Assembly: GCA_028583605.1 (NCBI GenBank)
Contig: CM053327.1
Location: forward strand, 28,450,126 to 28,514,125
Length of the DNA: 64,000 bases
Source: Dastarcus helophoroides
Lineage: Eukaryota; Arthropoda; Insecta; Coleoptera; Bothrideridae
Direction of reading: 5' to 3'
Position 1 is the stretch's first letter, and each line of letters begins with the position of its first letter. The notes beneath the pieces were generated by a model that saw only the letters and a program-made list of their open reading frames with translations, searched no databases and was not told the DNA's origin. The position numbers and the translations under genes were made by a program. Positions 22,410 through 32,857 of this stretch are shown piece after piece.

Positions 22410-22870
22410 GTTCATTTAAAGAATATTAGAAAGTTCCAATTTAATTCAAGGGTGAAGGATGCGACGTTTTGTTTAGCTTTAGTCGGTTTTAAAAAATAGA
22501 CAACTGCATTCAAAGGCATTCATGGTTGGTTTATTGAATAACAACCCACAGGTGTGAAGACATAATTTTTAAAACCAGTTAGCATTAATAACTCCCTCAC
22601 TTATACCTTTCCATTCATTTAACGTAACAGTTCCACGTATATCGTAAATTATAAAATTGTAATTAAATTAACATTACTGGATATTTAAGACGGGAAGTTT
22701 GCTACAATGGGGCTTTGGCTAATGCTTATTCGCCCATAAGGTTAATGTGACTCAGCTCTACACTGAATAGTTTTAAAATTTAATGTAGAAATAAATAGCA
22801 AACCGTTTTGATTGTGTTATTGTTCGTTTATATTTTGTGTTATTGCTTTCAAAGAAAAATGCAGTGCCCT
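22410..22870. other. Unclassified interval before the hexamer array
   Basis: Ordinary AT-rich sequence. Nothing recognised. Confidence 0.4.
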
Positions 22871-25377
22871 GAAAAATCTCCATCATCTTCATCTTCATCA
22901 TCTCCATCATCTCCATCATCTTCATCTTCATCATCTTCATCTTCATTTTCATCTTCATCTTCATCTTCATCTTCATCTTCATCTTCATCTTCACTCTCTT
23001 CTTCATCTCCATCTCCATCTCCATCTCCATCTCCATCTCCATCTCCATCTCCATCTCCATCTCTTTTCATCTCATCTCATCTCCATCTCCATCTCCATCT
23101 CCATCTCCATCTCATTTCATCTTCATCTCCATCTCCATCTCCACCTCCATCTCCATCCCCATCCCCATCTCCAACTCCAACTCCATCTCCACTCCAACTC
23201 CACTCCATCTCATCTTCATGTTCATCTTCATTTCATCTTCATCTTCATCTTCATCTTCATCATCTTCATCTTCTTCATCTCCATCTTCCATCTCCATCTC
23301 CATCTCATTTCCATCTCATCTCGGTCTCATCTCCATCTCCAACTCCATCTCATTTTCATCTTCATCTTCATCTTCATCTTCAACATCTCTCATCTTCTCT
23401 TCATCTCCATCTCCATCTCCGTCTCGTCTCCTCTCCGTCTCCGTCTCCGTCTCCGTCATCCGTCTCCGTCTCAGTCTCCGTCCTCCTTTCCCCTCCCGTC
23501 TCCCGTCTCCGTCCCCGTCCCCGTCTCCCGTCTCCGTCTCCGTCTCCGTCTCCGTCTCCTCTCCGTCTCGTCTCCGATCTCCGTCTTCCGTCTCCTCTCC
23601 GTTCCGTTCTCCGTCTCTCGTCTCCGTCTCCGTCTCCTCTCTTCCCTCATCTCCGTCTCCGTCTCCGTCTTCCGTCTCCGTCTCCGTCTCCGTCTCCTCT
23701 CTCTCCGTCTCCATCTCATCTTCTCCATCTCCATTTTCATCTCCATCTCATCTCCATCTCCATCTCCATCTCCATCTCCATCTCCATCTCCATCTCCATC
23801 TCCATCTCCATCTCCATCTTCATCTCCATCTCCTCTCCATCTCCAACTCACCTCCATCCTCCACCTCCATCTCATCTTCATCATCTTCATCTTCATCTTC
23901 ATCTTCATCTTCAGCTTCAGCTTCATCTTCATCTTCCATCTTCATCCTTCATCTTCATCTTCATCTTCATCTTCCATCTTCATCTTCATCTTCATCTTCA
24001 TCTTCATCTTCATCTTCATCTTCATCTTCATCTTCATCTTCATCTTCATCTTCATCTTCATCTTCATCTTCATCTTCATCTTCATCTTCATCTTCATCTT
24101 CATCTTCATCTTCATCTTCATTTTCATCTTCATCTTCATCTTCATCTTCATCTTCATCTTCATCTTCATCTTATCTTTATCTTCATTTTTCATCTTCATC
24201 TTTATCTTTATCTTTCATCTTTATCTTTATCTTCTATCTTTATCTTTATCTTCATCTTCATCTTCATCTTCATCTTCATCTTCATCTTTATCTTCATCTT
24301 ATCTTCATCTTTATCTTTATCTTTATCTTTATCTTTATCTTTATCTTCATCTTCATCTTCATCGTCATCTTCATCTTCATCTTCATTTTCATCTTCATCT
24401 TCATCTTCATCTTCATCTTCATCTTCATCTTCATCTTCATCTTCATACTTCATCTTCATCTTCATCTTCATCTTCATCTTCATCTTCATCTTCATCTTCA
24501 TCTTCATCTTCATCTTCATCTTCATCTTCATCTTCATCTTCATCTTCATCTTCATCTTCTTTTATCTTCATCTTCACTTCATTTCATCTTTATCTTCATC
24601 TTCATCTTCATCTTCATCTCTCCATCTCCATCTTCATCTCATCTCTCATCTTCATCTCCATCTCCCTCATCTCATCTTCCATCTTCATCTTCCATCTTCA
24701 ATCTTCATCTTCATCTCATCTCCACTCATCTCATCTTCATCTTCATTTTTCATCTTCATCTTCATCATCTTCTATCTCTCATCTCATCTCTCATCTCCAT
24801 CTCCATCTTCAACTTCCATCTTCATCTCTCATCTCCAACTCCAATCTTCATCTCATCTTCATCGTTCATCTTCATCTTCATCTTTCATCTTCCATCTCAT
24901 CTTCATCTCCATCTCCATCTCATCTCACATCTTCCTTCATCTCTCTTCATCTCCATCTCATCTTCATCTCATCTCATCTTCATCTCCATCTCCATCTTCC
25001 ATCTCCATCTTCATCTCCATCTCATCTTCATCTTCATCTCATCTCCATCTTCATCTTCATCTCATCTTCCTCATCTCCATCTTCATCCATCTTCATCTTC
25101 ATCTTCATCTTCACTTCATCTTCATCTTCATCTTCCTTCATCTTCATCTTCATCTTCATCTTCCATCTCATCTTCATCTTCATCTTCATCTTCATCTTCA
25201 TCTCTCTTCATCTTCATCTTCATCTTCATCTCATCTTCCATCTTCATCTTCATCTTCATCTTCATCTTCATCTTCATCTTCATCTTCATCTTCATCTTCA
25301 TCTTCATCTTCATCTTCATCTTCATTTTCATCTTCATCTTCATCTTCATCTTCATCTTCATCTTCATCTTCATCTTG
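22871..25377. repeat. 2.5-kb hexanucleotide microsatellite, (CATCTT/CATCTC/CGTCTC/TTTATC)n
   Basis: Period-6 array with zones of variants: CATCTC about 23000-23350, CGTCTC about 23420-23715, CATCTC about 23740-23830, nearly pure CATCTT about 23980-24170, TTTATC about 24180-24350, CATCTT about 24360-24560, mixed and phase-shifted about 24570-25080, nearly pure CATCTT to 25377. Because 6 is a multiple of 3, all frames stay open for long distances. The predicted poly-Ser, (HL)n, (FI)n, (MK)n and (DE)n proteins of up to 864 residues follow from that and are not genes. Confidence 0.98.
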
Positions 25378-25967
25378 ACCTTTTAAATGTAATAAAATTT
25401 TCTTAAAAGGGTCAAAAGTAGCAATTTTGTAAAATATTCAATTTTTCAATAAAGTGAAGATTTGCAAAAAAGTGAAAATATTCAAAGTTTAATATACTAG
25501 TCTTTACTTCGAGGAAAAGTCCTAATATTTCAAAAAGAAATCTACATTCTCAAAAAAAGTAAAAATTTTCAGAAATAGTTAAAAGCTTGAACCAAGGCGG
25601 AAGTTTTCAAGAAAAGTGGATATCTTAAAAAATGTAGAGGTTTTCAAAAAAAAACAATATTTTAACATAATCAGATTTATAGAAAAATCAAACTATTGGA
25701 AAAAGCTAAATTTTGGGAAAACATTAAAGTTTTGTGTGAACATTTTCAAATAACACAAAATAAGTCAAAATTTGGAATTACAAATTTTAAAAAAAAATGA
25801 AAAATTTGAAATTCGAAATTTTCAAAATATCAAGTCGAAATGCCAAAAAAAGACAAAATGTTCAAGGAAATCAAAATTTTCAATAAAATTCAGAGTTAGA
25901 TTTTTCAAAAAATTCATTTCAGAAAGTCTCAAAATTTTGAGAAAAAACCCGAAATTTAGAAAAAAAA
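25378..25967. repeat. AT-rich degenerate repeat, A-rich on +
   Basis: AAAATTTT/CAAAATTT words; no gene. Confidence 0.65.
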
Positions 25968-26160
25968 ATCTTTTTTTTGGTGGAACGGAGTGGTCCTTGG
26001 TTATTTTCAAAAATTTAAATACAAATCAATCATCTTCAGAGAGATACTCTACTTCTCTGAAGATGATAGCTTGGTTATCGAAACGCGTTAGAGTAACCTT
26101 TGTTGTGTTTTTTAATCTTTCTTGGTTTCAGGGGACAAGATTTGTATTTCAATTTTTTTT
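25968..26160. mobile_element. Family A, copy 7
   Basis: Left end TTTTTGGTGGAACGGAGTGG, internal deletion of most of the left arm, then a full right arm with TCTCTGAAGATGATAGCTTG, TATCGAAACGCGTTAGAG and GGTTTCAGGGGACAAGATTT. The right arm has all hammerhead-like elements (stem I CTCT/AGAG, CTGAAGA, stem II, GAAAC, GTT). Confidence 0.85.
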
Positions 26161-27003
26161 TAATTCTAATTTTAAAAACAATCCTTTTAAGTGAGTCATT
26201 GTTTTCAAAGCGTTAAAACTTTCAAAAAGAGTTGAAATGTTTTAAAAAAGTCGAATTTAAAAACTGTCAAATTTGCAAAAAAAATGAAATTTTGAATAAA
26301 AATTTTAAAAAAGGTATGCATTCTCAACAACAAAATAGGAATATTTAAATAAGGTCAAAACTTTTGTAAATAAGATCAAAAATTTGAAATTGTTCCAAAA
26401 AAAATTCAAAATAAAACGATATAAAGTCTAAATATCAAAACAAATTTGAAATTTGGAAAAGGCGACCTTCTAAAAGTTGAAATTTCCAAAAAAAGAGGTA
26501 AAAAAAAATCAAAAATTGAAAATTTCGGAAAAGACAACATTTTTAAAATTAACTAAAAATTTCGAGAAAAAGTTAAAATGTTTATAGCCGAATGAGAAAA
26601 AGTTGACATTATGAAGAAAGTGGATATTTTAATATGTAAACATTTTCAAAATAAATAGAACAATAAAAACAGAATTCTCTAAAAGTATTCGAAATTTTCC
26701 AAAAATGGACCCAACAATCCTTTCTTTTCTTTCACGCAAACAAAGGCGCGAGTGTCAGCTAATAGTAAAAGTTAAAAAGAAATCAATTAATAAATTAACT
26801 AATTAATTAAAAAAAATTAATAAAAAATTTGATTAAAAATGAGTTAAAATTGAGGTTTACTACTCCAAAGGCATAATAAGATTACCCTTTGGCAGTGAAT
26901 TATATTTAACAAAAAAAAATCAAAAAAAGACCTGCAAAAGTCGTTTCCGGATTACACGCAAAATTGTGACAAAAAATTAAAACTTCAACCTGAAAAAGAC
27001 AAA
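26161..27003. repeat. AT-rich degenerate repeat, A-rich on +
   Basis: A-rich repeat block ending at solo LTR 2. Holds a short LINE 3'-end fragment at 26855-26915. Confidence 0.65.
26855..26915 (+). mobile_element. Fragment of the LINE 3' end
   Basis: AGGCATAATAAGATTACCCT followed by TTGGCAGTGAATTATATTTA and an A tract. It matches the terminal AAAGCATAATGGGGTTACCC-type end seen at 37.9, 38.4, 46.5, 47.1 and 50.1 kb. Confidence 0.55.
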
Positions 27004-27007
27004 ATAT

Positions 27008-27347
27008 TGTTACGCGTTGACGGTTCGAAAATTAGAATTTCATGAATTTTAAACACTTTATTTCAAACTTATTTTGGAACATCACAATTATGATTTACTT
27101 AACTATCAGATTATCTAATTATCTGACTATCCGACTAACTGACTCTGAGAGAAAGACGACCGCCTATTTATACCCTTCCGGTCTTCTAGATGAATCTCCG
27201 TACAGATAAGATTATCGCTTGCGGAAACGCCTGGAGGGCTTATCTGCCGTATGATTCATTCTCGCGGCCGCTTCCCATTATCAAATGTTTCTAGAGAATT
27301 CCTTACATAATCATTAATACAAATTTTTTTAACCACATTTTGTTACA
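27008..27347 (-). mobile_element. Solo LTR, family L copy 2
   Basis: 340 bp, TGTTAC to GTTACA on +, flanked by ATAT at 27004-27007 and 27348-27351. Shares the GCGGCCGC palindrome, the inverted CTTATCTGCCG motif and a GACTCTGAGAGAAAG-type initiator region with the other copies. Most diverged of the TSD-bearing copies. Confidence 0.85.
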
Positions 27348-27618
27348 ATATTGAGAAGTGCATCAATGATTTGTACCTACTTTACATTTAAAATTTGGAA
27401 TTTAACCCCGAAAAACTCTTCTCTAAATTTCAATTTTTCCTAATCAAATCGAAACAATTTAAAAACGAAATTGAGAGTTTATGCATTCAGAGGTGAAATT
27501 ATGCAAAGAAAGTTGTAATTTCGTTGCTAAGGATAACATATTGACAAAACAATGTGTTAGGGGGGAGGTTTCTGAGGGGATTGAAGGCCCCATGATTACG
27601 TGCCTAGGTCCACTCCAA
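27348..27618. other. Unclassified spacer
   Basis: Short spacer between solo LTR 2 and the mariner left end. Nothing recognised. Confidence 0.4.
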
Positions 27619-27697
27619 TACGAGGGTAAATCAAATATGAACTGGAATTTCTTTTTAAAAATTTGTTGGTATAAGATACATATATGAAAGATATTAA

Positions 27698-28089
27698 CTA
27701 TTTTTCTGCATAATCTCCTGATTTTGTTATGCATTTTTCCCAACGCATTGGGAGTTTTTGAATGCCATCATCATAAGAAGAAGGGAGGCGTGTTTGCAGC
27801 AAATTACGCACAAATGTTTCAACAGCAGCATCATCATGGAATCGCTCACCTCTTAGAGCTTCAGTGATCCAAACATATGATAATCGCATGGTGATAAGTC
27901 GGGACTATAAGGAGGGTGCTCTAATGTTGCCAAATGCGTTTCCTCTAATTTTTGATGTGTCAGATTGGCTGAGTAAAGGCGGGCATTATCGTGAAGCAAA
28001 ATCATATTTCTGAGCGAAAATTCTCGTCTTTTCCGCCGATATGTAAGTTTTGCTTCATCCAATAGTTGGCAGTAGTAGGCAGCATTAAT
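27698..28089 (-). pseudogene. Mariner transposase, C-terminal part
   Basis: The minus strand encodes the C-terminal catalytic half of a mariner transposase. It carries HDNAR and SPDLSPCDYH with exactly 34 residues between the two aspartates, giving the DD34D signature of the mariner family. After a frameshift near 27890 it continues with EALRGERFHDD, then DGIQKLPMRWEKC and the usual GDY ending, with a stop at 27698. The first catalytic aspartate region is not recoverable upstream because of the LINE insertion and decay. Cut-and-paste transposase in origin; cannot be functional. Confidence 0.92.
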
Positions 28090-28099
28090 CGTACGAAGT

Positions 28100-28397
28100 A
28101 CGAAGAAGTATAAACGACTTGAGATGCAGATGGTGTTTAGAAGAAGATGAGTGTGTCGAGCACGTGATGTGTCACTGCCCGGCATTAGCATCAATCAGAG
28201 GATCCGCGCTGGGGGACTTCTGGCCTAGTGTGGCCTGTTTGAGAGACGCGCATCCAAGGGACGTTCTTCAGTTTCTCAACAAGGTTGGGTGACTGAATGA
28301 ATGACCAAGGACACCTCAATCACGGGGATAGCACAATGGGTGGCCTAAGTGCTGGCCTAAACTTTAGGCAACCCACAATGAATCCAGAATCCAGAAC
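28100..28397 (+). mobile_element. 5'-truncated I/R1-type LINE 3' end inserted in mariner, 10-bp TSD
   Basis: Flanked by CGTACGAAGT at 28090-28099 and 28398-28407. It lies on the opposite strand to the mariner transposase. It contains the last codons of a LINE ORF2 and a 3' UTR of about 105 bp ending in tandem GAATCCA units (28378-28395) instead of poly(A). This is the standard outcome of target-primed reverse transcription with 5' truncation. Confidence 0.9.
28104..28292 (+). pseudogene. LINE ORF2 C-terminus (zinc-knuckle region)
   Basis: Open reading to TGA at 28290-28292. The peptide has CRWCLEEDECVEHVMCHCP followed by ALASIRG and FLNKVG at the end. The CxxC...H...C spacing with ExxxH and CP is the C-terminal zinc-knuckle-like motif known in I, R1 and related LINE ORF2 proteins. 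Only the last 62 or so residues are present owing to 5' truncation, so it has no enzymatic domain. Confidence 0.85.
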
Positions 28398-28407
28398 CGT
28401 ACGAAGT

Positions 28408-29070
28408 TCATGCAAAAGATCCACCTGCACAACTCCTTTAAAATTCCAAAACACTGTCTAAGGATCTTTCCAGCTGAGAGGCGAGTTTTTGCCTTGAGTT
28501 CGTCCTTTCAAAAATTTTTTGTGCTATTCATACACTTGAGTTTTCTTCAAACAAGTATACCCAAACTCTGCTTCTAGTCTAAGAAGAATTTTGGCGGGAT
28601 TTATACCTTCAATGGCAAGAATTGAGCACTCCCAAAGCTTATCCCTATATGAGCTGCAATGTCACCAACAGTTAAACGGCGATCATCTTCGAAAAGACGT
28701 TAAACAGAGTTAATCTTGTCCGCAGTTACCAGTCCGAGGACGAAGGGAATGGGGTTCATTTTCAACTTGAGTTCGTCCTTCTAAAATTTTTTGTGCCTTT
28801 CATACACTTTGGTATTCTTCAAACAAGATCCCCAAACTGTGCTTCTAGTCTACGAAGAATTTCGACCAGATTTACACCTTCAACGGTAAGAAATTTAATA
28901 ATAATGCGCTGCGCAACGTGCGGATGAACCTCTTGCTAAATCATTGTATTTACAACTGACGAACGGCGAGAACAGGATTCGCTTGAGCGCAGGGAGTCAC
29001 GTGATATCCCCACCTAAGAGTATGCGCCCACTCTCGACGCCTTCATGGCGACATGATGGAAATTCCGGTG
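28408..29070 (-). pseudogene. Mariner transposase, N-terminal half, scrambled
   Basis: This side of the LINE insertion should hold the helix-turn-helix half of the transposase. Pieces such as LTVGDIAAHIG (about 28650-28690, minus) are recognisable but split by frameshifts and stops. It contains a direct duplication of about 130 bp: 28492-28621 and 28765-28892, both starting CTTGAGTTCGTCCTT. That repeats part of the domain and further destroys the frame. Confidence 0.75.
28492..28892. repeat. 130-bp direct duplication within the mariner element
   Basis: Two copies offset by 273 bp, about 85-90% alike by eye, sharing CTTGAGTTCGTCCTT, TTCTTCAAACAAG and CTGCTTCTAGTCTA-type words. Confidence 0.8.
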
Positions 29071-29091
29071 CATATTTGATTAACCCTCGTA

Positions 29092-31289
29092 TATTGGATA
29101 CTGATTTATGGTGGTGATATTTGAATCCTGGAAAATTTTATTTGGTGCACAGATTCCCGTGATGGTAGAAAAGACACGACGGTCGCACTTAAGGTGTAAA
29201 AAACAAACAAGCGCTCCCGATTTAACGATCGGAGAGTAATAATTTTTAATGATCGAGGGTAAACGACACCAAAGTGCATTCGGATGTTGCAAGCTCCAGG
29301 TAAAGCAATAACTGAAGAATTCATTTTAGAGCCGAATCACATTACAAGAACCACCTCACTTGTCATATTACGACCATAAAATGATGGATGCGTTTTGCTT
29401 TTATACGCCAAAGAAGCTGCACAGGGTTTATATATCTCATAATTAAAGTGCGCATGTTTTATGGTCGGATTAATGACCGTGGCGCGAACAGAAAAAACCC
29501 ATTTGAGGTTTCGAGCAACCTTTCATTCAATTTTATGGTGTGCCTTACAAATTACCGGCCCTAAATGCCCATAACTCCTGAGCGTACTGAATAAATCATT
29601 GCTTCCTCTACTTTGTCTTAGTTGTTGGTGGCGATGTGATGTGAGCGCTAGTTTAAAATTCTAGGGGTGACTACCAAAGGAATCGTAAATGAAAGGGTGT
29701 TAATGTAGCCAAGGTGTTGATAGCATAGAACAATTATCTGCTATACCGTAGATTACAGGGCATGGACACGTGCCAGCGAATTAGAGATCATGGCTTTTTA
29801 GAGGCGACCCAACGACTGGGTAATTTTCCCCCAATTTCTGCTGCAACCCTTGCTGAACGAGCTCGAATTATTCCCCCAAATGTAATCACTTAGATCTCAA
29901 CTGGCTGCAGCAAAATATCCATCAGGATAGCAAATTACTGTTTGAAAAATTTTATAATGTTACCTAAGACTGACAATTTGGTTTTGCTATTATTCCTATT
30001 ATCTTAGTCGATTCATTTTTTTTTCTTTTTGACAAGCAGCATCCAAATAAATATTGTAACGGACTCTGCAGTCAAAAGTTGTTTGGTAGAGGTTTATTAA
30101 TAAAAGCTATTAAGAAGCTAGTAGGTTTCAAACTTTCGTCGAATGTTTTCCAGTAATTAGAGTTTTTAAGAATTGTTTATTTGCGGTTTCGAGATATCGG
30201 ATATTCTGGCATGTTTGAAATACGAATATAAGCCATCAATCGCACCCTGAACTTAGTTGTAAAGTAAATGTTAAACCGTTTAGCAATCAGTTAAGTTGTT
30301 CAATAAACGTTAGAAAAATCCACAGTGCTTAATTGTGCGAATCGGTAAGGCGTAGCAATTTTAATTTATTTTATTTATCTTACATTTGATGCTATTGTTG
30401 GTTATCATTTTAATAAGATACGAGTTTAAGTTCACGACCACAAATAATCTGCATTATGATAACATGGAATTGTATTTTTTCGTCCAATTGGACAATTAGG
30501 AAGCATTAAGTTTGATCAAAAGGGTACAAACCTAAAAATAAATTGGTATAGCAGAGAAATTATTCATAAATATTGTTCTAGATAAAGTAATCATGCATGA
30601 CCCTGTCAAATTAATAGATTATAACATCAGTCAGAAGAGTCACGGTTGCATCAATGGGTAGTCTTCATTTGCACCCATCCACAGTCAGATTAGTTAATAC
30701 TATGTGCGATGTTCTTTTGATTTGGTTTTAAACCAAATTTAATATTTGCCACCAAATCATCGAATTCTTTTAAATTTTAATGCATTGCATTATATCGAGC
30801 AAAATGCCAACTAGAATTTTTTTGCGCAATTTTTATTATTCTTGAAACGTTTCTATAGAATTTGTAAGCTTTTTCTTCCGCTTTCGATTTTTTTTTTTGA
30901 AATATTCACCTCTCTAAATATTATTATATATACAAAATTTGATCCTTGCGATTTTTCTCTAAGGATAATAACAATTTTAATTTAATTTACGAATTGTTAA
31001 ATTTTTATTCTTAGTATTACAATGAATTTCAAAATTCAAACAAAAAAAAGTGGTTATAGTTTAAAGTTTTCATTTCTGTAGGCATACTTCCGATTTTTTT
31101 TTAAATTGAACCTTGGAATTCTGAAATCTTTTACGTAATTTGCATAAATTTTTACATAATAACATGGAACTTTTTATAGCAACTACGATTTTTTCTCAAA
31201 TTTTTCTCAAAAAAATTTTGAAAAGAAATTTTGATTTTTCTTCTCAATAGTCCGAGTACTTTCTTGAAATTTTAAATGTTTTACGAACA
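29092..31289. other. Unclassified interval, 2.2 kb
   Basis: Mostly ordinary-complexity sequence, becoming AT-rich from about 30770. GACCATAAAA (about 29371) and TTTTATGGTCGG (about 29457) form an inverted pair about 90 bp apart, perhaps a small MITE. Frames on the minus strand near 29080-29324 are short and unassigned. No gene supported. Confidence 0.4.
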
Positions 31290-31369
31290 CCGTAAACCGG
31301 GGCTATTTTGTACAAGTTTTAGAACATGTTGTAATAAATTTGTTTTCATAGTTATGGTATCCGTACTTG

Positions 31370-31505
31370 GACTACAGTCATGCAGCCCTGTTGGTGTGTA
31401 TAGCGAATCATAGGTAGCTGAACTGCCAATAGTTGAAACACAAACACCTAGCGAAGCAATTGCTCTCTACGAAGGTCCCAGAAGATCTGTGCATTAGAGT
31501 CCATG
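31370..31505 (-). mobile_element. Family B fragment (X part)
   Basis: GGACTACAGTCATGCAGCCC, AATCATAGGTAGCTGAACTG, CACCTAGCGAAGCAATTGCT and CCCAGAAGA match the X segment of family B at 53145-53305. The ribozyme part is absent. Confidence 0.75.
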
Positions 31506-31733
31506 TCTTGTCAATATGTATGTATAACAAAATAATAAAAATTGCTACTACACCTCATACATATTGTAACGAAATGTAAATTATAGAATTTAGTACCTAG
31601 GAAAATTTTCTAGAAAGATCTGATAAGGGAAAGCGGCCGCGATAATGAAGCAAACGGCAGATAAGCGTTCCAGAAATTTCGGCAAACGATAAGCCTTATC
31701 TGCTGAATTTTTCTAGAACCCGGAAGCGAAAAC

Positions 31734-31740
31734 TATATAA
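31734..31740 (+). promoter_or_regulatory. TATA box of LTR copy 3
   Basis: TATATAA, with the conserved TCGAGTCAGTCAGTC about 25-35 bp downstream as likely initiator. The equivalent box is conserved in the other LTR copies. Confidence 0.65.
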
Positions 31741-31853
31741 GGCAGTCGCCTTTCCCTCGAGTCAGTCAGTCAGAAGTCAGTGTAGTTAGTTAGTGGGTTA
31801 GTAGTTAGAAATGAGTTAATCGTTCAATTGTAGTGTTCCGAGTTTAGTTTGGA

Positions 31854-31859
31854 AATAAA
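31854..31859 (+). terminator. PolyA signal of LTR copy 3
   Basis: AATAAA about 50 bp before the LTR 3' end, conserved in position at 35584 and near 57041. Confidence 0.65.
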
Positions 31860-32517
31860 GTGGTTATAATTGACGGCGTAATAATCATTTCAAACCGATA
31901 ACGCGTAACAATATTTTTGACTAAATACCTGAAAAAGTAGCCCCATTCGTCGAAGCAACTTTGTGAGGTACTAACTTCTCTATGAGAAATTATGTAGCCT
32001 CTCGTCATTTTTAATCCAAAATTTGAAGAGGTTAATATCGATTCATTCAGTAGAGCTGCAGTTATAAATGAACATTTTTCGAACAAATTTAGCACAAAAT
32101 GATTATTTCCCCATTTTTTAATGGTCTCGTCATGTCTTTGGACAAATCTGGCCATTACCAGAGCAAAATCACTCGTCAGTGAAAATCCTGCATTTGGAAT
32201 TTAACAGAGTGTACCAGTTAACGTCTACTCATTTTTAGGGTGACGATATATGTCTGCTTGTCTTCAGGAATTGTGGTGATGAGTTATTGTCTGCTCATTT
32301 TCAGGATTAAGGATATTGTAAATGTCCTGGACCTACTAGGTGCTTACCAAATAGCTTATTGCAAAGTGAGCTATGTAGAATTTTGAACTAACATTTGGCC
32401 TCGATATGAGTCCGCTCTTACTAATGTTAGCAAGCGCTTTTTCCAATTTTTTCACAGTAAAGTTTGCGTAGGGTTACCAAAATAGCCCCACGTGTCAAAG
32501 TAACCCCGGTTTACAGT

Positions 32518-32857
32518 ACAGATTTTTTTTTAACTTTAAAAAAAACTTGGACTTTTCATCTGTATATTTTGATTTTTATTGAAAAATGCTTGATTTTCTA
32601 ATATTTTTATAATTAATTTGATTTTTTTTTCAAAACAATATTATAAAAAATTTTGAATTCGGATTTTATTCTTGGAATTTGACATTTTTGACGTAATTTC
32701 GATAAAACTTTAAAAATTGTTTTTTCTTCAAATTTCAACTTTTTCCTAAAATTCTGTCAGTGTCTAATTTTTGGCTTAAAATTTTGACTTCTTTAATAAT
32801 TTTTTTACAGAAACTTTGACTTTTTCTAGGAAAATATCAATTTGTCTCAATAAATCA
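32518..32857. repeat. AT-rich degenerate repeat, T-rich on +
   Basis: Same word family as elsewhere; no gene. Confidence 0.65.

Larger units (their letters stand above)
27619..29091 (-). mobile_element. Mariner element with nested LINE insertion
   Basis: Terminal inverted repeats: TACGAGGGTAAATCAAATAT at 27619-27638, matched by TACGAGGGTTAATCAAATAT on the minus strand ending at 29091. Further similarity reaches the GGAATTTC word. The target is TA at both sides. The element is 1,473 bp including a LINE insertion of about 300 bp; without it about 1.17 kb, slightly short of a typical 1.3-kb mariner. The transposase is a pseudogene. Confidence 0.92.
31565..31910 (+). mobile_element. Solo LTR, family L copy 3
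   Basis: 346 bp, TGTAAC to GTAACA, flanked by ATAT at 31561-31564 and 31911-31914. It shows GCGGCCGC at about 31637, the inverted pair GCAGATAAG/CTTATCTGC, TATATAA at 31734-31740, TCAGTCAGTCAG about 30 bp downstream, and AATAAA at 31854-31859. The best-preserved copy for reading LTR signals. Confidence 0.9.
31290..32517. mobile_element. DNA-transposon-like element with CCGTAAACCGGGG termini
   Basis: Left end CCGTAAACCGGGGCTATTTT; right end CCCCGGTTTACAG, whose complement CTGTAAACCGGGG mirrors it. A second copy of AATAGCCCC lies at 32481-32489. The interior carries a family B fragment (31370-31505) and solo LTR 3, both presumably later insertions. A 103-codon minus-strand frame (31844-32155) begins in the LTR-proximal end and encodes an unassigned peptide with FDEWGYFF. 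No TSD recognised; superfamily unknown. Confidence 0.55.

Noticed and set aside
22808..25406. Very long open frames (722-864 codons) encoding poly-Ser, HLHL, FIFI, MKMK or DEDE proteins
   Set aside because: They coincide exactly with a period-6 microsatellite, occur in several frames on both strands, and contain no non-repetitive domain.
31844..32155. 103-codon minus-strand frame as a host gene
   Set aside because: It begins inside solo LTR 3 and lies within a TIR-bounded element; no recognised domain or splice context.
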